The notes beneath the pieces were generated by a model, which searched no databases, had not been told where the DNA came from, and saw nothing but the letters and a program-made list of their open reading frames with translations. A program made the position numbers and the translations under genes. Below, piece after piece: positions 13,291-24,924 of a DNA stretch of 64,000 bases. This stretch comes from Luzula sylvatica (taxonomy: Eukaryota > Streptophyta > Magnoliopsida > Poales > Juncaceae). Positions within the stretch are counted from its first letter, which is position 1; every line of letters starts with the position of its first letter. The stretch covers positions 44,033,415 through 44,097,414 of the forward strand of contig OX326961.1 of NCBI GenBank assembly GCA_946800325.1. Direction: 5' to 3'.

Positions 13291-13291
13291 T

Positions 13292-14310
13292 TTTTTTTTT
13301 TTTTGAAGGAATACCAAAGGTATTCGGTCTTTGTATAAATAATAAAAAGATGTTCATTTACATTATGGGGGATACATTTGCATAACTATTATCTAGGATG
13401 AGTATTCTTTTACGTGTTCGTCCCTTTCCATAATAGTAGCTCACCGATTGCTCTTTCCGCCGTTTTTGAAGGTGTGGATTGTGTGTCTTTGAAGATTCTC
13501 GAATTTCGCTCCTTCCATATTTGCCATGTCACCGCCGCCCATAACGAGTCCCATTCCTTTCGCTCCTCCTTCCCTAGCTTGTTTCGATTGGAACTCCATG
13601 TGGTTCCTAGATTGTTGCTCGGTGTGAATGTGTGGGTGGCGTTGTTGCTCATTTCGATCATTCTCCAAACCATTAGGGTGTATGGACATTGTGCAAATAG
13701 ATGATATGCCGTTTCTTCTCGTCTTGAACAAAGACGACACGTTACATCGTGAGGCCACCCTTTTTTCTTAAAATGTCCGCCGTGTTTAGTCTTTGGAGTA
13801 GAGCCAACCATAAGAAAGTTTTAACTTTTGGTGGGGCTTTTGTTTTCCATAGAACGGGTGCCCATTCCTCTTTGATCCCCGGATCCCGTAGTATGTTATA
13901 TGCCGATTTTGTCGTGAATATCCCGTTTTTGGCCCATTTATATACTACCGATTGATCCATGTTGTTTGTTTCTATTGCCGCTAAGTAAGTTGGTAGTATC
14001 GCTAGAAGGTCCTTTATGAAACATGACCTCTTATACATCGGAATTTGATTTAGTTCCTTCGCATCGTTTATTCCATAGATGTTAGCAAGGGTGGTCGCCC
14101 ATATATTAGTTTTTTCTTTGTCTATCTTCCATAGGGATTTCATTAATAGCGTATTGTTCTTTGTTTGCATGTGCGGTAACCCCAACCCGCCATTTTTCTT
14201 GGGCAAATTTACTTTGTCCCATCGGACCAAACAATTTCCGGTATTGCATTTCTCGGTTCCCCAAGAATACATTGTTGTCTGATGAGAGGTTTTCCATTTC
14301 AATTACTCTT
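13292..14310 (-). pseudogene. 5'-truncated LINE (L1-type) fragment with zf-RVT domain and poly(A) tail
   Basis: The minus-strand frame from 14302 to 13742 reads through LVRWDKVNLPKKNGGLGLP and then KAPPKVKTFLWLALLQRLNT. An overlapping frame (13811-13410) carries CRLCSRREETAYHLFAQC and IWKERNSRIF. This is the post-RT region and the C-x2-C...H-x5-C zinc-binding domain of plant LINE ORF2. The two frames need a shift near 13750-13800. A T-tract on the plus strand (about 13291-13304) is the poly(A) tail of the minus-strand element. The N-terminal endonuclease and RT core are absent, typical of 5'-truncated insertions. Confidence 0.85.
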
Positions 14311-15080
14311 TACTCCATAGATTTTATCTCTTATATTGCTGTTTATAAATTATGTTCATAATATTATTGCAAGTTTTGTCTAGTTACTTGTTTTAGCATT
14401 GACATATTTTTCTTTTTTGAGGAACAACGATCGTCTGCTTTAAGTACTATCGTGGTAGGTTTTATCAATTTATGTTTTAAAAAAAAAACACCAACGTGAA
14501 GGTGAAGTGAAGAATTCATGCACAATTTATCTCTTATAAACTATAATAGACAAAGAGACATTATGTGACTGGTATTTCATGACCCGGACGAAAAGTGCTT
14601 TTTTGGGTTTATTTGACATCATGAAGAGATGGGCATTAATTATATTTTATCTTAATTTTTTTCTATTTGAATAGTTGGAATTGATGATTTCATTATATTT
14701 GTGTGACTTGAATTTACTTGCTATCTGTTGATGCAATTTAATTGAATTTTGTGAAAAAAAAATTCAATTTATTATGTGTAGCATTTTATGATTATTTACA
14801 TACTCAAAATATCTCATTCAATCGTAAAGATTGCAATAATAGTTATAATTCATTGCAACCAAACAAAAAAAATTGTCACTCAAGTAGTCCTTGTTTCTTT
14901 TATCCAAACATTAAGAAATCAATTGCAATGCAGCAGTCCCAATAACAGAAGTTCTAAATTCACTTGTAACCTCTAATACAACTATCCAAACACTCCCTTA
15001 AATAAAATTAGCTAATAAATAAAAAATAAAAAAAGGAAGAAAGTCAGAATTTCATTTTTGCCAACTTTTCGTTGTCTCTA
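14311..15080. other. Intergenic sequence, no gene recognised
   Basis: AT-rich sequence without a recognisable protein. 'ccaaacactccctta' at about 14985-15000 resembles the right end of a TIR element, but no matching left end was found. Confidence 0.45.
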
Positions 15081-16366
15081 AAGGCATGTTTGGGTGACCG
15101 TGTTAGAAATTACCTGAAGTAAATTAACTTTTCGCAAGTCGACTTCCCGGAAATGCATTTCAAATTTAAATGTTTGGATTCACGAAAGTGAAACTACTGG
15201 ATTTATAGTTTTTATGTTTGGGTTGATGTAATTGAATTATAAATTTCAAGATTTATATCTACTAAAATTTGCAAATAAATTTGGGCAAAATTTTATAAGA
15301 AGACACAATATGTTTCAGATTTACTACAATAGACCAAAAAGTTTGAAAATTTGAGATATGACCCTCAGACATGTAGAAATTGGTTTTTTCCTTGATATAT
15401 TAACCCATATTGCATCCATATATATACCCATATTGCATCCATGTATATGTATATCTAAAATCTATATTATTTGAAAAAAAAAAACATCAAAATAAAAATC
15501 GTAATTTTTTTTATCATATCTTAATAAATTAAAATTATAAGTATTTTATATCGAGAATAATCATATTATTTGACATAAAAATTATTATGTTCAAGTATAA
15601 GTATGGATCATATTTTCATTTGATAACTAAAAAATTAATCAAACACAATAATTTAAATGAAATATATAAATATTAATTTTGTATACATCATGTTTTAATA
15701 TTCTGAAATACTAGTAATGTTTTAAAATAATTTATAATATTTCTCAATATTTATAATTTTTGCAAATATTAATTATATTTTAAAATATTTCCGTGTTTCT
15801 TTGAATTGGTAATGAGTCTAGCGTTACAGTTCATTACTAATTATTAGAAAACGCAAATATTTAAAATATAATTCATATTTATAAATATTAAGAAAATGAC
15901 AAAATAATTAGAAATATTTTAAAATAATATATAAAATCAATATTTAAAATAATTTTAGTTATTTTGAGATTATGGTGATTAATTATATTCTTATATTAAC
16001 ACAATGAAAATAAAATATAATTTATACTTATATTTAAATATAATAATTTCTTGACGTAGATTTGTGTTTATTTATTTATTTAGATTATTGTAGGCAGTGT
16101 TTATTTATTTATTCAGACTATTGTGCTTGATTTATTTTTTAAATTAACATAATGAAAATATAATCCCTATTTAAGGAGAGGTTATGTTGTGATGTATCTC
16201 CATTTCATGTAAATTTGAGGAGAGGTTGAGTTGCAAGAAAAGAGAGAGACAATGTAAGTCGACTTGCAGTAGTTTGACAAATTATATCAAACCAAACAAC
16301 AAAAAATAGATTAATGCATTAGTTCGACTTACAATCTGACTGAGTTACTGCAAAACAAACATGCCC
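15081..16366. mobile_element. PIF/Harbinger-like TIR element, non-autonomous
   Basis: The left end is AAGGCATGTTTGGGTGACC and the right end, read in reverse complement, is GGGCATGTTTGTTTTGCAG. Both ends carry a subterminal 'aagtcgactt' (about 15135 and 16256). Short trinucleotide duplications (TAA/TAG) flank the ends but do not match perfectly. GGCATGTTTG-type ends with 3-bp target duplications are common in PIF/Harbinger MITEs. The interior is about 80% AT with no transposase. Confidence 0.5.
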
Positions 16367-16514
16367 TAGACTATCCTTGCAACACTAATTAGAGAGGTTT
16401 TCTTCATTTGGAATATACTTATGAATATACTTATGTTTCGTTCTTTCCGTATGTTTCATAGCATGATCACCCATCTTAAAGTCCAATATTTCCTTTCCCT
16501 CGTCAATTGCTTCT

Positions 16515-17110
16515 TCCTATTTGTTTTTAGGGAATGAAATAAATAGATCTCTTTGCATCAATGATGGTTGTTGTGTATTGGCAGAGCGGTTGGCCAATTT
16601 CCAAACCGATTGTGTGTACGTGCATGAGATGAGGAGATGATCTCTTGTTTCGGAAGTCGCTTCACAAAGTACACATTTTTCATTATGCGGCCAATTCTTT
16701 TTTGCTAATCTATCCGCAGTGTTTAGCTTGTTTTGCATTGCTAGTCACGTAAAAAATTTAGCCTTCGTCGGGGCTTTTATTTTCCATATGATGTTTTGCC
16801 AATTATTCGATATTCTCGAATTCCTCATCATGGAGTATGCTGACTTGGCCGAAAAGATCCCGGACAGTATCTCAATTCCATTTCATTGTTCCGTCGGATT
16901 CCGGAGATGTTGTAGTAGTATAAACGGTATCGAATCCTTTAATTGCTTGAGCAAACAAGCTGGTACCCCATTTTTTTCTTCCAAGTCTCGTACGGAATTT
17001 ATGTAATCTCCTGCCATTTTCTGTTCACAATAAAGCTTCAAACTTGACTTCCCATTGGCTCGGCCTAGTTCGTATTGTACAACCGGGTAATGTTTGAAAG
17101 TAGACCCTCT
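16515..17110 (-). pseudogene. Second LINE zf-RVT remnant
   Basis: On the minus strand, frames around 17000-16517 give IIWKIKAPTKAKFF, then T-stop-LAMQNKLNTADR, and CVLCEATSETRDHLLISC. This is the same region of plant LINE ORF2 as the copy at 13292-14310 but a different, more decayed insertion. A Trp codon has become TGA at the junction near 16745-16750. The homology fades to the right of about 17110. Confidence 0.75.
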
Positions 17111-18710
17111 CCTTCTCGGGAATTCATATCGGCTTGAGCATACACATCTTCAGGACGGGGTAGTTCCACCTTCTTGACCTAAAGAAACCTAGTGGCAAGG
17201 CTGGGGCAATTTGATGAAGATTGTCGAAGGAAAAAAACTCGCAACTGCTTCTTTTTCTGATTCGTACTTTCTGCGCCTTGACATCAACAACTACTTGCAA
17301 TCATGTGTATTCATTTTGGAGTCAATCTAATAAAGTCTGATCTTGGTTATCTTTTTTCTTCGTGGAGACTCAGATCATTTGAAAGGTCCAAATTCTTCGT
17401 TTTGTGGGTAAACCGCCCCGCCACCCCATTTTCTCTATCCCGCTTCTTTCTTCCGAGTCATATGTGAATGTATTGTGTGCAGGGCCAGCGAAGCGCATCC
17501 TCATATTTTATATCTCAAAGCAGCAGTAAGCTTCTTTGAACAGAAGTTTCAAGAAAGAGGCTGGACTTACGTAGTCACTGATTGTAAATTTTCGTTTCAT
17601 GACTTGTATATAAATATAATGATTTGCTTGTCGCTATTTTCTAAGTATTTTTATGTAATCTTGTTAAAACATGTCATGATAGTGTTTTATATTGATTGTA
17701 TTGACTAAAATATTACGTTTAATTTTAGATGTACATCGTGACAATAATTTATTAGCAAAAGAAGAGTTTTGAATAAAACATCATTATTCTCAATACAATT
17801 ATAGAAGAAAAATTATACTTGTCCCCTCTAAAATCCCCCAGAAAACTTGATGTGTTGGCAAAAAAATATTTAATACATTTAATAATAGTAAATTTTACAT
17901 CTTAGGTTTATCAGGTGGTAAACCTAACTTATTTATTTTATTATATTTTAATTAAATTTCACACGTTTCACATGTGGTAAATGGATCATTGGTCCATCCA
18001 AATAACTTTTTTTCCATATTTGTAAAATTTATATTAATGACATATGAATGAGTCTAATCAAGTACTATTAAAATGTAAAAATTCATTCATTATGTGTGAA
18101 ACGGTTGAATTTTTTTTTTCCTCATCCTATATAGGAGCACAACAAAAAAATAGTCATGGTTCACCACCCTTAATTAATGAATATTGCCAACACATCAACC
18201 GATGTGGGGGATTCTAAAGGGGATGTCTATCACCACTCATTATAGAATTCATTGGACTTGTGATCATTAATGGATAATGCGAACGCGCTACAGGATTGAA
18301 TTGAAATGAATTTAATTTGCAATTATGTTTTCGTGGATTGATCATCAGAAGATAAATTACAAATTCGGGTTTTCGGGTTTGGTTCGACCATAGGAGGTTG
18401 AGTAAACATATCCTCGGTTTATTTTTCATCAAACAAGCCTACGTTGCTGTGATTTTGTGAAGACAAACATTAGTTTCTCACCTCAATGTTTTCGTTAACT
18501 ATCTTCGTTTGTTATATTGCAGGCTTGATTTTTGCTTCGATTTTAATTGTGAATTGTCGAATTAACACGGGAAAGAGTTTCTAATTTCATTCATTAAAAT
18601 TACTCAATAAACAATGTTTCTAGCTAAATGAAATGTTTGTAAATAAATTGCAACATTATTAATTGATCCAATAAATAAATGAAGTAACGAAAATATCTTA
18701 CCAATCTAAT
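17111..18710. other. Intergenic sequence with one unrecognised 77-codon frame
   Basis: A plus-strand frame at 17475-17708 begins with a moderately complex translation containing FFEQKFQERGWTYVV, then degenerates. Its start is preceded by a possible 3' splice site (tgtgtgcag at about 17475-17483). It could be a relic exon, but I do not recognise the family. The remainder up to the SDR gene is AT-rich without coding signal. Confidence 0.4.
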
Positions 18711-20032
18711 CTACCAAGCTTCGGCCAAATTAATCTCATCAAAATAGCACCCACTCGGTCCACCTCGAGGCAACAAAGCAACCATGACAGGCCCCATAGC
18801 TCCTTCTTCGACACTCAGAACCCCAGTATTCCAATTTATTTCGGTATTCACAAAACCGGGCATGACACAATTAATGCGCATTTCCGGGTACCTTTTCGCA
18901 AGAATCCTCGTATAAGCATTCACCACCGTTTTCGAAACACTATACGCTGGCAACATTGTCGACCACCCAGCTTCCTCCAGCCTTTTATCCTTCGAGTCCT
19001 CCAAAAATTTGGTTATTACTTCTTCTTCCAGTCTCTTCTCGTTCCAATTATCGATGTTTCGCAATTCGTTTCTCAGCTTTTCGTTGGGTAATCTATCAAG
19101 CTCTGATCTGAGAGAGGAGAGATTGACGATACTCGCACCGGAATTCGAGAGATCGAGAAGAGGTAAAAGGGCTTCGGTGATTCGTTTTAGTCCGTAATAA
19201 TTGGTTTCTAAACAATTTACTGCTCCTTGATAAGTTTGGACCACGACTTGCTGAATCATATTCACTGCTCTACCAGAAGTCTACAATACATTGTTAAATT
19301 AGAAAAGGATTTATTTAATTAGGATCGTATTGTATACGTATAAGTAAAATACCCAAGTTTTTGGATCGATATTAAGAGATCTAAGCCCTTCTGCATCGAC
19401 TGTGACCCCGCCAACACCAGCATTGTTAACCTGAATATGCAGCGATAAAATGGTGATGAATTAATTATGATTAGACAGAGATAGCGATGTACCGACCAAT
19501 ATATCAAGTTTCCCAAAATGAGTTTGAATGAAATTGGCTAATGAGGAGACACTGCGAGAGTCACAAACATCGAGTTGATGGAAAATTATGGGATTTGAGA
19601 AGTTAGACTCTTTATGAAGTGACTCTACTGCGGCTTTTCCTTTCTCTTCGTCTCGAGCAGTGGCAATTACAGTTATGCCCTTCAATGCCAGTTGCCGAGA
19701 AATCTCCAGGCCAATTCCTCTGTTAGATCCCGTCACCACCGCTAGCCTGAACCAACAATGGGGAATAAGTCACTCCGATGAGAGACTAAGAAAGAAAGGA
19801 AGTACCTTTTCTCATTGGAGCTCATCAATTCATCCTCGTATTTCATGGATTCGGAATGAATTGAAGCGAACACGGATCGAATGCGCTGATTTCCTTCATT
19901 TCTTAGCACGAGACTACTGAATCCATTAACAGACCCGTAACAATGGCTGATTAGGTGCGGAGATGGCGATTTGAAGACGAATGGAGGAGGATATTGGACT
20001 TTTGAGGATGATACGACTGCTAGGCGATCCAT
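18711..20032 (-). CDS. Short-chain dehydrogenase/reductase (neomenthol dehydrogenase / salutaridine reductase type)
   Basis: Four exons (20032-19806, 19746-19497, 19430-19353, 19280-18711) with consistent phases encode 374 aa. The NADP-binding motif is TGSNRGIG (residues 81-88). NNAG follows at 161-164, the catalytic Ser lies in VNLSS (~240), and YSVSK gives Tyr298 and Lys302. An insertion of roughly 45 residues between the Ser and Tyr motifs, rich in Arg/Lys/Glu, is characteristic of the plant SDR subgroup that includes menthone/neomenthol and salutaridine reductases. The enzyme should reduce a ketone or aldehyde with NADPH; the substrate cannot be read from sequence. Oddity: about 75 residues precede the Rossmann fold, Ser-rich and poor in acidic residues at first, resembling a transit peptide. 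A second in-frame Met ([14 protein letters not shown]) would give the usual cytosolic start. Confidence 0.94.
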
Positions 20033-20408
20033 TGTTTGTTTTGTGTTTGTTGAAACTTGAAGAATTGTAAAATTAGTGAAGTTGACTGATTAAGGAGCTG
20101 ATCTAAATCTTACTCGTTAGTCAATGATATCATCTTAATTAATTGTTTGCATTAGAGATCAATTTTGATATTTTATATTAGTACAAAAACTGAAAATATT
20201 TGTCCAATTATGTATTTTCATTCGTTAACGTATGACTGTATCTTATTTTAATTTAGTTCAATTATGTATTTTCATTCATTAATTTATGACTGTATCGTTA
20301 AATTGTAACGTAAAAACTCATGATATGACATATTTAATAATTTGACAACAAAAACAATTTTACTTTAAAAATATATTTTAAGTTAAGAAGTGACTCAGCT
20401 ATGTTGCG
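20033..20408. other. Region upstream of the SDR gene
   Basis: AT-rich sequence containing the presumed promoter of the leftward-transcribed SDR gene. A 'tatgactgtatc' phrase occurs twice (about 20228 and 20286) in a short local duplication. No other feature is clear. Confidence 0.35.
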
Positions 20409-20506
20409 CGGATACTTCAAAAAATCAATTTTACCCGTATCGTCGTATCCGAATCGTATCATAAATCATATGTTAAAATGTCGTATCGCCGAATCCGTGC
20501 AACACA
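20409..20506. mobile_element. Short hAT-like TIR remnant (CTATGTTGCGCGGATAC)
   Basis: The left end CTATGTTGCGCGGATACTTC and right end AATCCGTGCAACACAG are imperfect inverted repeats with 'cgtatcgtcgtatccgaatcgtatc' phrases between them. The same termini mark the complete element at 57045-57555. No target duplication could be recognised, so this is a decayed or internally deleted copy. Confidence 0.5.
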
Positions 20507-20680
20507 GAATGTGAGGCATTATAACGTCACTATTAAATGAAATTAGATTTTTTTCCCGCGCAATTGCGCGAGAGTCTTCGAGTTTGTTATGATTTAATTT
20601 TTCTTAATATGTAATTGGATTCTATGTTTTTTGGTCTGATTGTTCACACATCTGTGTTTTGGTATATTTTTTACACCCTA

Positions 20681-21371
20681 ATTTTTTCGGATATTGTAAA
20701 AAATCTCTATCTTTTTGTAAACTCCAAAAATACTCCTCTACCAAACTTTATTTCCAAATACCCCCCTATGGAACGGATGATATTATAAAAAAATTTACCA
20801 AATACCCTTCAATCTTCATATGTAATGATTACAAAAAAATTGTTATTTAATATTAATTTTAAAAAAATTCATAAACATTTCTTAACACGTAGTGATTTAA
20901 AAAAATGAAATTATTACACAGTGTGTTTATATAATTTTAATATTTCCTTTATTATTCAAGAAAAACTAACATAAGATAATAATAATAAAAATAAAAATAA
21001 ACAAACGCATTGAAAATATATTGTAGAAGAATATCTATTTAAACATCAAGTTTTTATTTTCGTTGTCCTTTTATTTTTGTAATAGTTTCATGATTTTCTG
21101 TTTTTTAAATATTTGCAACGTGTTCTTTTAGTATTGTGTTCATTTTATTACTAGTTTGTGTTAGTTTTCAGGAAAAAATATAAAAGTCAAATATATATTA
21201 ATGTATGGAATATTAAAATTATATAAATATAACATATAATATATTTTTTTAATTATTATATGCTACAAAAATATTAAAAAAATAATTAAATTAATAAAAA
21301 ATAATAATTTTTTTTTCAATTACTACATATGTAAATTTAAGGGGTTTTTACAATATCCAAAAATTGAAGGA
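20681..21371. repeat. Inverted repeat, probable TIR element
   Basis: 'attttttcggatattgtaaa' at the left recurs inverted at the right (tttttacaatatccaaaaatt, about 21345-21366). The ~650 bases between are extremely AT-rich and non-coding. Target duplication and superfamily could not be settled. Confidence 0.4.
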
Positions 21372-21786
21372 ATATTTTTGAAAATTTTCCATATTTAATT
21401 AAGACAAAAAAATATGTATGAACTTGGTCCACGATGGACCAAGGTTCATGTAATTTTTGAATTAGTTGATTTACATAAACCATGTTCAAATGAAAAACCA
21501 AATATTTTAGACCTTCTTATCTAGATCATATGATCCACAGTAAAGTGATGATGTGGCATCTTGTGAGGTCCTCAATTTTCCTAAAATTAATATTATTAAT
21601 TATTAATTATTATTAATTATAATACGATATTGCATTTCAGATATTTTTTTTCGTTATTTGCTCTATTGCGTTGATAGTTAATTCATTGAAATAACATATC
21701 CATAAATAAAATAATTTATTTTGTCACGTCATCAAATATGACATGTCATGAGTTCTTACGTTGTTAAATATGTCATGTCATAGGTT

Positions 21787-21791
21787 ATCAC
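21787..21791. repeat. Target-site duplication, left side of solo LTR A1
   Basis: ATCAC here and GTCAC at 23371-23375 flank the LTR. They match at four of five positions, the length expected for LTR retrotransposon integration. Confidence 0.7.
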
Positions 21792-23370
21792 TTTTGTTTA
21801 ATTAAGACCTAGAGGTGGGTGAATAGGTAAAGCAATGGTACAATTTTCGCGCTAATGAATTTTAAGTTAATATGATGCGGAAGCGAAATTGAATTTAGAG
21901 TTAGAAAGATATTATCGAAACAAATAACACAAGATATTTGTTTATGGAGTTCGGTAGGTGGTGTTTGGTAGGTTTAACTCACCGTTTACTTGCTCAATCG
22001 ACCGATTCGATTGATTCCAAGTAACTACGTCTCCAGAGATGACTTGCGCCTTTTCGGCTTTCTATCGAATTCCCAACTCAACACTTACAAGGTTTTCCTA
22101 AATCAATTTACACGTTTTTATCGATCTATGGTAGGATTTACAAGAATTGTAATTAGCCTATTACAAAACTAAAAACGAACTAAAACGTGATCGATCACGC
22201 AAGTTGGAAATCGTTTAATGGATAGATTCGAAAATAGATCAATGATCTATGATTTTATCTTGAAATATTACGGCTCAAGATCTAGGCTAAGTTTTCTCTC
22301 TTTTGAATGGTATAAAAATTATGGCAAAGTTAGTGAGAGAAAACTAGGAGGGGTGCTATTTATAAAACACATAGTCCCCTCCTGTTACTAAGTTTTTCTA
22401 TACAGTCTGTTACGACGCAAGTAATGGTTCGTTGTAACGGACTGAAAGTCAAACTAGCCGTTGGAACCAGTATATTCGAAATTTGGCACTTTCCTTACAA
22501 CGAAAGTGGTCTCCGTTGTAACGGATGTGCCTATGCAGGAAGTCCGTTACAACGTATGAAGTGTGCTTTGTAACAGACACCTTACTGTAAGTATGCATTG
22601 TGGTATGCTTGTATAGTTCGTTGTAACGCACCGTTATCCGTTACAACATATTCTTTGGTTCCTTTACAACGGATTGGTGAACCCGTTGTAACGGACTGTA
22701 TGTGTATGCGGATCCATGTAGGAGTTTCGTTACAACGCCTGAAGTGTCCGTTGTAACGGACATCCTACTGTAAGTGGCCTTGGATTTATATGTATAGTCC
22801 GTTGTAACTTTGAGTGATCCGTTACAACGGACTTGGAGGTTCCGTTACAACGGCTTGGAGGCTCTGTTGTAACGGACGTTTTGTGTTTGCAAATCTAGTA
22901 TATGGATTGTGTAGGTCCGTTATAACGGGTGAATAGTCCGTTGTAACGGACCATTCACTGTTTGCACAATTTGAAAATATTCTCAGTTTCATTGTTTCGA
23001 ATATATTTATTTGTTAAACTTGAGCTTAATAATTCAAAGACAAGTCTAAGAATACTTATGGGTTATTTTGGTGATTGTGTGATATCCCAACTTGCGGAAA
23101 CCTTCGATGTCTTGATTTCTTCACTTGATCGAGAACTCTCGTCTTTTCTTTTTAAAGTCGTATTGATTTTTCGACATCTTGAGTCTTCCTTGATTATCTT
23201 GATAGTCTTTAGGTTTTGTTGATGTGCTTGTGTTTGCGTACGTGCTTGCTTCTTCTTTTGACTCTTTTTGTGAGTCATATCTATATCTCTACAAATGACA
23301 CTTACACAACTTAATCAGCAGTATCGATATTGTTTTGAGATAATCAAACCATAGAAAATTTGAACCAACA
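21792..23370 (-). mobile_element. Solo LTR, family A, copy A1 (minus orientation)
   Basis: On the minus strand the element begins TGTTGGTTCAAATTTTC and ends CTTAATTAAACAAAA, equivalent to the CAACA end of copy A2 with its terminal CA mutated. It is 1579 bp, flanked by a 5-bp duplication with one mismatch. A TATA box (TATAAATA on the minus strand, 22357-22364) lies directly downstream of a dense palindrome array (22406-22950). No primer-binding site, gag or pol adjoins it, so recombination between two LTRs has removed the interior. Open frames inside it are chance frames of the LTR. Confidence 0.88.
22406..22950 (-). repeat. Array of 14-bp palindromes in solo LTR A1
   Basis: Eighteen matches to TCCGTT-NN-AACGGA start at 22406, 22428, 22491, 22512, 22543, 22564, 22617, 22637, 22660, 22682, 22726, 22747, 22798, 22818, 22841, 22863, 22916 and 22937. 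Many carry one to three substitutions; the least mutated are at 22512, 22747, 22818 and 22937. Spacings are mostly 20-23 and 51-53 bp, with single gaps of 31, 44 and 63. The block lies in what would be U3, upstream of the TATA box. Confidence 0.92.
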
Positions 23371-23940
23371 GTCACGTCATCACTTAATTGCCTAGTCATC
23401 AGTTAATGGATGAAAGGATCTAATTGAACCAAATTTAAAAGGTAAGAAGTTTTGATTGACCAAATTTAAAAGATAACAGACTCGTTTAATTAAATTAAAA
23501 CATTAGCAACTTGATTGGATTTTTAATAAAAGGTAAGAGATAAAAAAAAAAAAAAATTCTCTCTAAGCGATACATTCATAGTAATTTTCTTGCTTAAAAT
23601 TAAATCATTATCACAATCACAATAATTAGGATAACATGATTATATTAAAAAAAATATAATAGTATATATGATAAATTATAATCTACTAGGACACTTTATT
23701 AATACCGATTAAATACATATGAATTTTGAATTAATTGGTAAATCCTTATTCGTTCACTTTACCGACTCGATCTGATTAATGTGTTTTGCTACACTAATTA
23801 TGACACATTTTTAAGTCATAATTTTCCCACCCCCTTATTTTGCACCTATCTTTGAACCTCCTCATGAAGCGACATCATCATGCTTTATTAACAATTAGAT
23901 TGTGTGTGTGTGTGTGTGGCTTCATCATATTCATTAATAC
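23371..23940. other. AT-rich spacer between two solo LTRs
   Basis: No gene. A short (GT)n run occurs near 23901-23918. The spacer separates solo LTRs A1 and B1. Confidence 0.5.
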
Positions 23941-23945
23941 TATAT

Positions 23946-24919
23946 TGAAAGAAATACAGTTTCGGATCAACCGTAAAAGTGTACACACGGATAAACGAAT
24001 GTAGTCGTACATTCGTGGCCATAACTTTCAGTGGGAAAATCCAATTAGAATGGTTCAAATTGGGTTAGATAGATAATGAGATTATCTACAACCTTCATAT
24101 AGAAATATATTTCATATGAACGAAGTATAAGTGTCGTTTCTGTGAAATACCGAAAGGGTGCAACAGTATGACATACAGTTAGTAAAACAGTCATAACTTT
24201 TGCATACGAACTCCAATTGGGCTGGGCCAAATTGGGTTGAGTAGATAATAAGATTATCTACAACTTTCGTGTTGGTTGATTTTCTGTCAGAGAAATTTAT
24301 CAATTTCGTCTGGACAGAATACTGAACAGGTTCATACAGTTTTCTGTGTGAAAGGGTGTATATTGGATATACTTGCCTTTTGGCTAATCCTTATCCTATT
24401 AGGTATAAATAGGATTTTCTCTCTCATCTTCACTAAGGAATTCAGAAGTAATTCAAAGCAATATTCTGCCCAAGACACAAGAAAAGAGCAAATTCAGATT
24501 TGATCTTTTGTGAGTGAAAAGGCACGAAGAGAGATTAATAGAGAATCGATCGAGATCAAGCAAGTGCACCGATACATCGTCTAGGCAGGTGTATCCGTGT
24601 CCGGCGTCTTCCGACTCAAGGTGGATACGTGTGGAGGAGCAACACTTGGGGCTCTCCGTTGTGATCGAACCGAAGGATCGAAGAACGGGAACGAACGGTG
24701 AAGGACGCACGGTGTGGGACGCGCGTAAAGTCACCAACGTGACCGGAGGAATAGGAGGCAGCGATCAACCCTTCGTGTTCCATCAATTTGGAACTGGTAT
24801 GGATCTAACCTTCTATTTGCATCGTACCCTCGAAGTCGTGGCGTGATCTCGGGAATCGGGGAATCGGACCGGGCCTACATATCCGCTGCGCGGGCCCGGG
24901 GCCGAGGATATTCCCTTCA
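23946..24919 (+). mobile_element. Solo LTR, family B, copy B1 (plus orientation)
   Basis: It begins TGAAAGAAATACAG and ends GATATTCCCTTCA, 974 bp. Perfect 5-bp duplications TATAT flank it (23941-23945, 24920-24924). A TATA box (TATAAATA, 24404-24411) is followed by a GC-rich R/U5-like segment ending in 'gcgcgggcccggggccgagg'. There is no internal retroelement sequence on either side. The 110-codon frame at 24514-24846 lies wholly within the R/U5 part and has no counterpart of equal length in copy B2, so I do not call it a gene. Confidence 0.87.
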
Positions 24920-24924
24920 TATAT

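Noticed and set aside
17475..17708. 77-codon frame as a gene
   Set aside because: The first ~38 residues look protein-like, but the rest is low complexity and I know no matching family; kept only as a possible relic exon.
20547..20600. Helitron 3' end
   Set aside because: A GC hairpin ('cgcgcaattgcgcg') is present but no CTRR terminus follows at the expected distance.
22406..22950. CRISPR-like array of repeats
   Set aside because: The repeats are 14-bp palindromes at variable helical-turn spacing inside a TG...CA element with 5-bp target duplications in plant DNA; repeat length, spacers and context do not fit CRISPR.
24514..24846. 110-codon open frame
   Set aside because: It lies wholly inside solo LTR B1 (R/U5 region); the matching region of B2 is interrupted and has a different frame pattern, so it is a chance frame.
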